Below, one piece after another: positions 52,589 to 60,686 of a stretch of 64,000 nt of DNA. The notes beneath the pieces were generated by a model. It saw nothing but the letters and a program-made list of their open reading frames with translations, was not told the DNA's origin and searched no databases. The DNA comes from Streptomyces sp. MMG1121 (GTDB lineage Bacteria; Actinomycetota; Actinomycetes; Streptomycetales; Streptomycetaceae). The DNA is taken from positions 112,668 through 176,667 of the forward strand of contig NZ_LGDV01000262.1 in the NCBI RefSeq assembly GCF_001280015.1. Reading direction: 5' to 3'. The position numbers and the translations under genes were made by a program. The first letter of the stretch is position 1; each line of letters starts with the position of its first letter.

Positions 52589-55500
52589 TCAGGAGGAGGC
52601 AAGTGGTACGACGGCGCTCAGCACGGCCTGCGCCGTCTCGGCCGGACGGGTGCGGAGGAAGTGGTGCCCCCCGTCGGCGAGTTCATGGAGATCGACGTGC
52701 TCCGCGAGGAGCAGCCAGTCCCGGTGGCGGTGGACGTGACCGCCGGTGTGCGGGTCGTCGGCGGCGACGACCACCGAGAACGGCGCGGACAGCTTCACCG
52801 GCGGCGGGTTCTCCAGGGCCTCGGCGAAGTAGCGGTGCGCGCAGACGCAGTCGTGCCGGTAGGCGGCACCGATGCGTTCGGCGTGCGGCGCGTTCAGTTC
52901 CGCGAGTTCCGCGTAGCCGCCGTCCGTGGTCAGCCGCGCCGCGATCTCGGCGTCGCTCCGGCTCGTCAGCTCGGCGATGGCGGTGTGCCGGTCGGCGGCG
53001 GCGCCGAGCAGGTGCGCACCGAGGAAGACCCGCAGCACGCGCACGCCTCGCTGCTGGAGCTTCCTGGCCGTCGCGACGGCCGGCGCGGCGCCCGAGGAGT
53101 GACCCCAGAGCATGACCCGGGACAGGCCACGTGCCGTGATCTCGGCGGCGACCTGCTCGGCGACCTGCTCGACGGAGGCGAACGGCTCCGGGTGCGCGGC
53201 CGGCTGGTGACCGGGCAGGTCCACGGCGAGGACCGCCGGGCCGGTGCCCGCCAGCGCGCTCGCCAGCGGCTGGTAGTTGACCGCGTTGCCGCCCGCGTAG
53301 GGGAAGCAGACCAGCGCGCTCTCCGGCGCGCCGCCACCCTCCGACAGGGGCACCAGCAGTTCCTTGGGCCGGCGGGCCGTACCGTCCAGGAGTGCGGCCA
53401 GGTCGGCGAGCACCGGGTGCCGGGTGATGTCCTTCAGGGACACCGCACGATCGAGGGCGACGGTGAGTTTGACCGCCGTCAGGGAGGTGCCGCCGCGGTC
53501 GAAGAAGTGGTCCGTGCGACCGATCTGCCGCTCGGGCACCCCCAGCAGCTCGGCCCAGGCCGCGGCCAGCCTCCGCTCGGCCGGACTGAAGGGACCGGAC
53601 TCGTCCCCCGCTTCCGCTTCCGGCGCCGACTCCTCCGCCAGCCTGGTCAGGGCCTTTCGGTCGATCTTGCCGTTGGCCGTCAGCGGCAGGCCGTCCCGCC
53701 AGTGGAAGGCCGAGGGGACCATATAGGCGGGCAGCGCCGCGCCGAGTTCCTCGCGCAGCACCTCCGGCTGCCGGCTGGTGCCGGTGTAGAAGGCGATCAG
53801 ATGCCTGCTGCCGTCGGCCCGCTCGGCGACGACCACCGCGCCGTCCCGTACGCCGTCCACCCGCAGCAGGCAGTTCTCGATCTCGCCGATCTCGATGCGG
53901 AAGCCACGGATCTTGACCTGGTTGTCGCGGCGGCCGAGGAACTCCAGCTTGCCGTCGGGGTGCCAGCGACCCCAGTCTCCGCCCAGATAGAGCCGCTCAC
54001 CGGGCCGGTACGGGTCCGTCCGGTACGCCTCACGGGTCCGCTCGGGATCGTTGACGTACCCCCGGCCCACACAGACACCGGCGAACGCGATCAGCCCCGG
54101 GGCGCCCAGCGGTGCCAGCGACAGTTGCTCGTCCACGACGTAGACGCGCACGTTGTTGACCGCCCGCCCCAGCAGCACCCGGTCGGGCACCGTCTGGAGG
54201 ACCTCGTGGTTGGTGTCGTCCGAGGTCTCCGTCAGCCCGTAGGCGTTGAGCAGCCTGATGTCCGGCTGGAGGGCGAACCAGCGCTGGACCAGCTCCCGTT
54301 TCAGCGCCTCGCCGGTCACCGACACGCACCGCAGGTCCGGCAGTGTGTGCGGGTGCTGCTCCAGGTACGAGACCACGACCTCCAGATAGGAGGGCACGAC
54401 CTGGGCCACGCCGACCCGGCCGCGGCGCAGCGTGTCGACGAACCGCTCCACGTCCGTGATCACGTCCTGTTCGACCAGCAGGGTCCGCCCGCCGGCCAGC
54501 AGGGGGGCCAGCAACTGCCACAGGGAGATGTCGAAGCACTGCGGGGCGGTCTGCGCCACCACGCATCCCTCGCCGATCGCCAGGTCGTCGATCTTGGCGT
54601 GGAGATGGTTCAGCATGCCCGCGTGCTCGCACATCGCGCCCTTCGGCTCACCGGTGGAGCCGGACGTGAAGTAGATGTAGGCGAGCCGGCCGGCGTCGAC
54701 CGGTACGCCGGGGTCGCCGTCGGCGTGCGGTTCCGCGTACGCGGTCCCGAGCAGCAGCCTCTCGATCCCCGGCAGCGTGGCCAGCGCCTGGTCGAGTGTG
54801 GTGGTGCTGCCGGGTTCGGTCAGGACCAGCCGGCAGCCCGCTCGTGACAACGTTGCCGCGACGCGGCCGGCCGGGAAGTGCGGCTCGATCGGCAGGTACA
54901 CGCCGCCCGCCTTGAAGACCGCCAACGTCGCCGCCAGCCAGTCGAGATTGCGCTCGGTGACGACGCCGACCACGTCCTCGCGGCCCAGGCCGCGCGCCAG
55001 CAGCGCACGCGCCAGCCTGTTGGCGCGCCGGTTGAGCTCGTCGTACGTCCACTCCCGCGCGCCGTGCACGGCCGCCACCGCCTGCGGATGTGCCCGTACC
55101 CGCTGCTCGAACAGTTCGTGCGCCCGTGCGTCCGGCAGCGGTCGGCGGGGCCCGGCCAGGTCTTCCAGCTGCTCCCGTTCCTCCTCGGCCGACAGCAGGC
55201 TCCGCCGTGTGTGGTCGGCGTCCGGCTCCGCCGTCATCAGCCGTAGCGCCGTCACGTGGTAGCCGCCGATACGTGCGGCGGCCGTGGCGTCCAGCACGTC
55301 CGTGCGGTACCGCAGACGCAGCGTCAGCCGCCCGCCCCGGTCGGCCCAGCGCACGTGCAGGACACCGTCGTCGGCGTGGGCCTCCTCGGCTCCCAGGGGA
55401 CCGAACACCACCTCGTACGAAGGCTCCGTCAGCCCCAGCTCCCACTTCAGCTTCTCCACCGGGAACTCCCGGTGCGCCAGTACCTCCGCCTCGGCGTGTT

Positions 55501-55840
55501 CGGCGGTCGACAGCAGGGCCTGCCAGGATCCGGGGAGCACGGCCAGTCGGCAGGGCAACGGCTCACCGCGCACACCGGTGGTGTAACCCGTGACCACCTC
55601 CGGCTCGCCGGACAGCGCGGCCAGTACCTTGGCGTGCGCGGCGAGCAGCAGCGCGGTGACCGGTACTCCCCGGTGCCGGACCAGCTCACGCATCGCGTCC
55701 GCCACGTCGTCCGGCACGGGTGTCAGGTGCTCGGCCGCTCCGGGAACCGGTTCCCGCGTCCAGCGCGGCACCGTGGTGACACCGCCGGCGGTCAGTGCCC
55801 GACTCCAGAACTCCCGGTCCGCTTCCACACGTGCTCCCAT
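52589..55840 (-). CDS. Short NRPS: half condensation, adenylation, carrier, thioesterase
   Basis: A 1083-residue cytoplasmic synthetase; GAGGAAGG precedes the ATG at 55840. Residues 1-210 match only the C-terminal half of a condensation domain, without the HHxxxDG site. Residues 240-730 are an adenylation domain: YFTSGSTGEPKG (390-401), QCFDISLWQ, NAYGLTETSDDT, GDWGRWHPDG and K724 in NGKIDRKAL. The carrier has S785 in DRGGTSLTA. A thioesterase (830-1083) has GHSSG with S914 and a late GGHHF. By alignment to GrsA the pocket reads D-I-W-Q-S-T-A-D-D-K; acidic positions fit a basic amino acid such as diaminopropionate. It starts 13 bp after the Pls-like gene. Confidence 0.9.
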   Translation of the reverse strand: MGARVEADREFWSRALTAGGVTTVPRWTREPVPGAAEHLTPVPDDVADAMRELVRHRGVPVTALLLAAHAKVLAALSGEPEVVTGYTTGVRGEPLPCRLAVLPGSWQALLSTAEHAEAEVLAHREFPVEKLKWELGLTEPSYEVVFGPLGAEEAHADDGVLHVRWADRGGRLTLRLRYRTDVLDATAAARIGGYHVTALRLMTAEPDADHTRRSLLSAEEEREQLEDLAGPRRPLPDARAHELFEQRVRAHPQAVAAVHGAREWTYDELNRRANRLARALLARGLGREDVVGVVTERNLDWLAATLAVFKAGGVYLPIEPHFPAGRVAATLSRAGCRLVLTEPGSTTTLDQALATLPGIERLLLGTAYAEPHADGDPGVPVDAGRLAYIYFTSGSTGEPKGAMCEHAGMLNHLHAKIDDLAIGEGCVVAQTAPQCFDISLWQLLAPLLAGGRTLLVEQDVITDVERFVDTLRRGRVGVAQVVPSYLEVVVSYLEQHPHTLPDLRCVSVTGEALKRELVQRWFALQPDIRLLNAYGLTETSDDTNHEVLQTVPDRVLLGRAVNNVRVYVVDEQLSLAPLGAPGLIAFAGVCVGRGYVNDPERTREAYRTDPYRPGERLYLGGDWGRWHPDGKLEFLGRRDNQVKIRGFRIEIGEIENCLLRVDGVRDGAVVVAERADGSRHLIAFYTGTSRQPEVLREELGAALPAYMVPSAFHWRDGLPLTANGKIDRKALTRLAEESAPEAEAGDESGPFSPAERRLAAAWAELLGVPERQIGRTDHFFDRGGTSLTAVKLTVALDRAVSLKDITRHPVLADLAALLDGTARRPKELLVPLSEGGGAPESALVCFPYAGGNAVNYQPLASALAGTGPAVLAVDLPGHQPAAHPEPFASVEQVAEQVAAEITARGLSRVMLWGHSSGAAPAVATARKLQQRGVRVLRVFLGAHLLGAAADRHTAIAELTSRSDAEIAARLTTDGGYAELAELNAPHAERIGAAYRHDCVCAHRYFAEALENPPPVKLSAPFSVVVAADDPHTGGHVHRHRDWLLLAEHVDLHELADGGHHFLRTRPAETAQAVLSAVVPLASS

Positions 55841-55853
55841 CGAATGGCCTTCC

Positions 55854-58454
55854 TCAACTCACGCTTACCGCAGTGACGTTGGCTGTTGACGCCGTCCGGC
55901 CGGTGCCGTGGGACCAGCTGCCGTCCTGCGACATGTCCATGGCCGGGTTGCCGCCCCACCGTGCGTCCTGCGGGACTTCCTCGCCCTTCATGAGGAAGGA
56001 ATCGGGTGCCAGCACCGCGCCGTCGCCCATGGTCACGCCGTAGTGCACATGGGCGCCGACGCCCAGCGTGCAGCCGGCGCCCAGCCTGGTGACGTCGGAC
56101 TTGAAGGTGCCGTCCTCCTGCGAGTGGCACTGGATCTTGCTCCCGGCGTTGAGCGTGGACTCGTCTCCGATGGCGGCGAGCGTTCTGTCGGTCACGTAGC
56201 AGCCGTCGTCGAACACCCTGCTGCCGACGCGGACGCCCAGCATGCGCCAGACGAGGCTCTTGAAGGGCGTTCCGTTGAAGAGGTTCAGGTAGTGGTCCGG
56301 AACCTTCCACACACGCTCGGACAGCCAGAACTTCCGGTCGTAGATGGAGCACAACTCGGGGCGGTACCTGCGGAAGGACAGCAGGCAGCGCTCGACCAGG
56401 ACCCAGTACGCGGTGGACAACGCGAGCGTCAGCGCCAGATACGTGGCTATCACCACGTGTCCGATCACGCCGTACAGGTCGACGGTGGCCAGGGCGAGCA
56501 GGGTGAGCATGAAGGTGTGCAGCCAGCGCAGGGACAGCATCAAGGCCATCGAGCGAAGGTTGTAGCGGTTCTTCGCCGCCAGCCGATGCCGCAGTGTCTC
56601 GCCCGTCCTGAGGTGGTCGAACCGGGCGTCACGATCCACGGAGCGGGGAATCTCGAAGCACGGCGAGCCGAGGAGCCCCACGCCCTCGCGGACCTCGCCG
56701 TCCAGGGGAACCATCACCTTCGTGGCGAGAAGGCAGTTGTCGCCGGTTCTGCCGCCGGCGGGATAGGCGATGTTGTTGCCCAGGAAGTTGTGCTGCCCGA
56801 TCGACACCCGGGACAGCCGGAAGGACGTACTGGAGTAGTCGGCGTTGATCACGGAGAGTCCGTCGGCCACCATCGTCCCGCTGCCGATCGAGACCAGGAA
56901 GGGCGTCTCGTGCTGCACTTCGGTGCCGAAGTTGGATCCGGTCTGCTCCACGTGCGACAAGTCGTAGCCGAGGCCGCGGAGATGGTGGACGATGTAGGAG
57001 CTGTCGCCGAAGAGCCAGGTGAAGAACTTGATGTTCGTCATGTGCGCTGTCGCCTGGTGCACCGAGTAGTGGAATCCGTACAGCGGATAGACCCGGTCGG
57101 GCTTGACGGCCAGACGCAGCAGACGCGGCAGGCTGTAGAGGGCGGCGAGGCCCAGCACCACGAAGCCGAAGAACAGGACCAGGGAGAGGACCAGCGCGTC
57201 GCTGATCAGTTCCGACGGCGTCAACGCGGTCGTCTGCGGGTCGAGTCGCTTGCCGATCGCCGGTACCTCGGTGAACAGCATGTACATCCCGCCGACGGCC
57301 AGCGGGATGTACACGAAGAGCAACTGCAGCAGCGTGGTGCACCCGAACCAGGCCCGGCGCACGGTGCCGCACCTGGTCGGCGCGACCCGTACGTAGTCGA
57401 CCTGGGTGGTCTCGGCCGGCGATCCGTGCCAGTGCTCGCCGGCCGGGACCGTCTGGCCGCTGTGGAGGGAGGAGGCATGGCCGAGCTGGGCGCCGTCGCC
57501 CATCGAGGTGTCGATGTCCAGGACCGTCTTCTCGCCGACGAACACATCGCGTCCGAGCGTGACCCGGCCGGTCTGGATGTGTCCCGCGAAGGCCCGGTAG
57601 CCGAGGAAGAACGAGTCCTTGCGGATCACCGAGCCGGAGCCGATCGTCAGCAGGTCGGTGCAGACCGGCACGGAGTGGGACAGGATCGTGACCCCCTTGC
57701 CGATCCGCGCGCCGAGGGCCCGCAGATACAGCACGTACAGCGGAGTCCCGACGAGGAAGACCATGGGATTCGAGTGGAGCAGCACCTTGACGAGCCAGAA
57801 GCGCAGGTACGTCAGGCCCCAGACGGGAAACTCACCGGGTCTGAAACGGCCGACGAGAAGCCATTTCGCGACGACCGGGAACACACACAGAGCGACGAAT
57901 CCGATGCCGCCGAACACCAGCGACCGCAGATAGACGTCGGCGAGGCCCGAACCGGTGGAGATCCACTCGTAGCCTGCGGCGGTGACGAACCCGGAGACGA
58001 GGGAGTAGCCGAGGAAGGCCAGCAACTGGAATGTTCCGCACAGAAGATGGTTCAGCCGGTTCCCCTGCGGCGCCGGAGCCGGTGACGGCAGGGGGGCCGA
58101 CGCCGACGGGGCGGGGGCCGCGTCGGCGGGAGCGGGAGAGCGAGCGGGGGCCGCTTCGCCGAGAGCCGCCGACAGGCTTCGGATCGTGGGGTGTCGATAG
58201 ATGTCCTTCATGGACGGGGACGGCAGATCCGCACGTTTCCGTACCCGCGCGCAGAACTGGGCCATGACAAGGGAGTTGGCGCCGAGGTCGGCGAAGAAGT
58301 GGCTGTCGACCGCGACGCGCTCGGCACCCAGGACGTCGGCCAGTGCCTGCGCGAGGCTCCGCTCGGTGTCCCACCCGTCCGGGTCGGTGTCGCTCGTGGC
58401 GACGGCAGGATCGTGCGGCCCGGTTATAGGGACCTCGGAGGACTGCTCCACCAT
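55854..58454 (-). CDS. Adenylation-less Pls-type polymerase (carrier + three TM/C units)
   Basis: An 866-residue membrane protein; AGGAG precedes the ATG at 58454. Residues 28-100 are a carrier domain with phosphopantetheine Ser61 in FADLGANSLVMAQ. An Ala/Pro linker (101-130) leads into three repeats of two membrane helices plus a left-handed-helix acyltransferase-like domain: helices 137-200 with C1 at 250-350, helices 370-440 with C2 at 505-605, helices 635-690 with C3 at 730-830. This is the layout of epsilon-poly-L-lysine synthetase after removal of its N-terminal adenylation domain. Members polymerise amino acids through isopeptide or side-chain amide bonds. First gene of the operon; adenylation would come from the following NRPS. 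Confidence 0.9.
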   Translation of the reverse strand: MVEQSSEVPITGPHDPAVATSDTDPDGWDTERSLAQALADVLGAERVAVDSHFFADLGANSLVMAQFCARVRKRADLPSPSMKDIYRHPTIRSLSAALGEAAPARSPAPADAAPAPSASAPLPSPAPAPQGNRLNHLLCGTFQLLAFLGYSLVSGFVTAAGYEWISTGSGLADVYLRSLVFGGIGFVALCVFPVVAKWLLVGRFRPGEFPVWGLTYLRFWLVKVLLHSNPMVFLVGTPLYVLYLRALGARIGKGVTILSHSVPVCTDLLTIGSGSVIRKDSFFLGYRAFAGHIQTGRVTLGRDVFVGEKTVLDIDTSMGDGAQLGHASSLHSGQTVPAGEHWHGSPAETTQVDYVRVAPTRCGTVRRAWFGCTTLLQLLFVYIPLAVGGMYMLFTEVPAIGKRLDPQTTALTPSELISDALVLSLVLFFGFVVLGLAALYSLPRLLRLAVKPDRVYPLYGFHYSVHQATAHMTNIKFFTWLFGDSSYIVHHLRGLGYDLSHVEQTGSNFGTEVQHETPFLVSIGSGTMVADGLSVINADYSSTSFRLSRVSIGQHNFLGNNIAYPAGGRTGDNCLLATKVMVPLDGEVREGVGLLGSPCFEIPRSVDRDARFDHLRTGETLRHRLAAKNRYNLRSMALMLSLRWLHTFMLTLLALATVDLYGVIGHVVIATYLALTLALSTAYWVLVERCLLSFRRYRPELCSIYDRKFWLSERVWKVPDHYLNLFNGTPFKSLVWRMLGVRVGSRVFDDGCYVTDRTLAAIGDESTLNAGSKIQCHSQEDGTFKSDVTRLGAGCTLGVGAHVHYGVTMGDGAVLAPDSFLMKGEEVPQDARWGGNPAMDMSQDGSWSHGTGRTASTANVTAVSVS

Positions 58455-58776
58455 GCGATCTCCTGGAGAGCGTGGACTTTGGCCCGATGACGGACCGGCG
58501 GATCTAGTTTGTACAGGAATGGATCAGATTGCTACTTGCCTCATCTGCCGCCCCGGGCGAGAAAATGCCCGCCAGGGCCGTAATTCCTTGGCTCCACGCA
58601 GGACAGGGGCGCGTGCGGATCACCCGGACGGCGGTCGCCCCCACGGGTGGCGCCGCACCTCCTGCCGACCGGCTCCTGCCACCGTCTCGCGACGGTGCCG
58701 CCCGCCGCCGTCACCGAGTGAGACCGGGCGAATATGAGTGGCCCCGTCAGCTGTTCGGTCGCTAACGTCGCGACTC
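58455..58776. other. Promoter region of the Pls/diaminopropionate operon
   Basis: A 322-bp gap before the operon. The part at 58500-58545 is the most AT-rich of the area and should hold the leftward promoter; TAGCAA and CAAACT on the minus strand are 17 bases apart but weak. A small stem CGGGC-GAGAAAAT-GCCCG lies near 58550-58570. No regulator gene and no clear operator palindrome were seen. Confidence 0.4.
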
Positions 58777-59013
58777 ATGAACCATCGGCAGCGCAAGAAG
58801 CTCTCCCGGCATCTGCTCGAGACCGCTCAGATCGGTGACACCCCCCGTGTGAGGGCGCTGCTGCGGACGGGAGCCGACCCGGAGCGAGGCGACCGCGCGG
58901 GCACCACTTCGCCGCACGGGCCATCCGTCAACGGCGAAGCCGAGACCGCCCGAGCGCTCCTGACGGCCGGGGCCGCCACGGATGCCCCCACTGCGCCGAC
59001 CACCGCATGGTGA
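58777..59013 (+). CDS. Short ankyrin-repeat protein, probably truncated
   Basis: A 78-residue protein starting MNHRQRKKLSRHLLETAQIG. It contains one and a half to two ankyrin repeats (RVRALLRTGADPERGDRAGT and AETARALLTAGAATDA), then ends abruptly in TAPTTAW. Streptomyces ankyrin proteins with this N-terminus usually have more repeats, so this is likely a frameshifted or truncated copy. Ankyrin repeats mediate protein contacts. It is divergent from the polymerase operon. Confidence 0.55.
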   Translation: MNHRQRKKLSRHLLETAQIGDTPRVRALLRTGADPERGDRAGTTSPHGPSVNGEAETARALLTAGAATDAPTAPTTAW

Positions 59014-59227
59014 GGCTCGTGGGGTAGTGGACGGCCGCGCCGGACCACCTCCGACACTCGCCCGAACCGCCGCGTGCACAGCCGGGTGAACGTCTCCACC
59101 CATCGTGGCTCCGCCTCAACACCTCCATCGCACAGGTGAGTTGTGCAATCGGCACCCCTCTGCACCCCACCGGCCCTCCGGCGGCGTACCCAACTCTCCC
59201 CTCTCCACCTTGGATCGGAGCATCACC

Positions 59228-60355
59228 ATGTCCACTACTCCCCGCATCGCGATCGTCGGCGGCGGCCCCGGTGGTCTCGTCTGCGCCCGCACCCTGCAGC
59301 AGCACGGCGTAGCCGTCACCGTCTTCGAGCGCGAGGTCACCCCCGACTCCCGCTCGCAGGGCGGCACCTTCGACATCCGTGCGGACACCGGCCAGGTGGG
59401 CCTGCGCGCCGCCGGACTCTTCGACGAGTTCCTCGCGCTCTCCCGGCCCGAGGGTCAGGAAATGCGCCTCATGGACCGGTCGGCCACCCTGCTGCGTCAC
59501 CACCGGCCCGAGCCCGGCGACATCGGTGCCCCGGAGATCGACCGAGGACAGTTGCGCACCCTGCTGCTCGACTCCCTCACCCCGGGCACCGTGCGATGGG
59601 ACCACGCGGTCGAGAAGACCGTCCCGCTGCCCGACGGCACCGTCCGCCTGGAATTCACCCGCGGCAGCGCAGAGGAATTCGACCTGGTCGTCGGCGCGGA
59701 CGGCCCCTGGTCGCGGGTGCGCCCCGCGCTCTCGGACGCCCAACCCGCCTACAGCGGCGTCACGTTCGTCGAGGTCCACTTCAACGACGTCGACCGCCGC
59801 TTCCCCGCCATCGCCGAACGGGTCGGCCAGGGCATGATGTGGGCCAAGGCCGGGCCCCTGAGCCTGATCGCCCAGCGCAACGCGGCCGCACACATACGCG
59901 TGTACGTCGGCTTCCGCGGCCCGCTCGACTGGCACGCGGACATCGACCTGGCCGACACCGACGCCGTGCGCGCCCGGCTGCTGGGCAGGTACGAGGGTTT
60001 CGACGGGAGCCTGCTCGACCTGATGCGCCACAACGACGGCGCGTTCATCAACCGGCCCGTGTTCGTCCTCCCGGTCCCGCACACCTGGAACCGCGTCCCC
60101 GGCATCACCCTGCTCGGCGACGCGGCCCATCTGATGCCCCCGGTCGGCGTCGGCGCCAACCTCGCCATGCTCGACGGCGCCGAACTCGCCCAGGCCATCG
60201 TCGACCGGCCCGGCATCGAGGACGCGGTCGCCGTGTACGAGGACGCCATGCTGCCCCGCTCCACCGACCAGGCGGGCACTGCCGGGGCCATGCTCGCGGC
60301 CCTGCTGCCCGACACCGACTCCACCGAACCGGACTTTCCCGACTTCCTCGGCTGA
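59228..60355 (+). CDS. TetX-like FAD-dependent monooxygenase
   Basis: A 375-residue class A flavoprotein hydroxylase. The ATG at 59228 follows GGAG. Motifs: AIVGGGPGGLVCARTLQQHG (FAD), the RSQGGTFDIR stretch of the TetX group, DLVVGADGPWSRVR (DG motif) and LLGDAAHLMPPVGVGANLAM (GD motif). These enzymes hydroxylate aromatic or antibiotic substrates with NADPH; the TetX type can inactivate tetracyclines, but here the substrate is unknown. It stands alone between an ankyrin fragment and a convergent deacetylase gene. Confidence 0.88.
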   Translation: MSTTPRIAIVGGGPGGLVCARTLQQHGVAVTVFEREVTPDSRSQGGTFDIRADTGQVGLRAAGLFDEFLALSRPEGQEMRLMDRSATLLRHHRPEPGDIGAPEIDRGQLRTLLLDSLTPGTVRWDHAVEKTVPLPDGTVRLEFTRGSAEEFDLVVGADGPWSRVRPALSDAQPAYSGVTFVEVHFNDVDRRFPAIAERVGQGMMWAKAGPLSLIAQRNAAAHIRVYVGFRGPLDWHADIDLADTDAVRARLLGRYEGFDGSLLDLMRHNDGAFINRPVFVLPVPHTWNRVPGITLLGDAAHLMPPVGVGANLAMLDGAELAQAIVDRPGIEDAVAVYEDAMLPRSTDQAGTAGAMLAALLPDTDSTEPDFPDFLG

Positions 60356-60686
60356 CCGCCGAGCCGTCGCTGGACCGTCATGGCACGTACCTCTCCCGGG
60401 GCCCTGGACGACATCGCCTCGTGGCCGCAACAGCCGTGCCTGAGCGCGGAGTTTGCTGAAGAGGTACGTGGCACGGTCGCAACTCGCCATGCCGCAGGAT
60501 CCGTGCACCGTGCGGCAGCAGCCGGGCCGCGCCGATGACGAGCACGTTCCTCCGGGCGGGCAGCGATCGCGCACCGCGCCGGTCCGGCGGGCCCCCGGAC
60601 CACGCGCCGTACGATCCGCGGATCCGCCGGCGGGCCGCCGGCCGTGGTTCTCAGGATGCCCCGGCGCAGCGCGGCGGGGAGGGGGA
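60356..60686. other. 331-bp convergent gap
   Basis: No supported gene lies here. CACGTACCTCT at 60384-60394 has an exact inverted copy at 60460-60470, 65 bases apart, too far for a typical terminator. The rest is GC-rich without recognisable signals. Confidence 0.35.

Noticed and set aside
52589..58454. Tuberactinomycin (viomycin/capreomycin)-type pathway, which also uses diaminopropionate
   Set aside because: Those need several multi-module NRPSs and capreomycidine genes, none of which are here; Pls-type polymerase is not part of them.
58827..59165. Minus-strand frame containing RWVETFTRLCTRRFGRVSEV, resembling a DNA-binding protein
   Set aside because: It overlaps the ankyrin gene antisense, has no clear start or family match; not enough to call a transposase or regulator relic.
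60384..60470. Inverted copies of CACGTACCTCT 65 bases apart in a convergent gap
   Set aside because: Arms are short and the loop long; no transposase or direct repeats, so not called an insertion relic or terminator.
58928..60574. A 548-codon frame antisense to the FAD monooxygenase gene
   Set aside because: It mirrors the codon structure of the plus-strand gene, has no recognisable family motif and no ribosome site.
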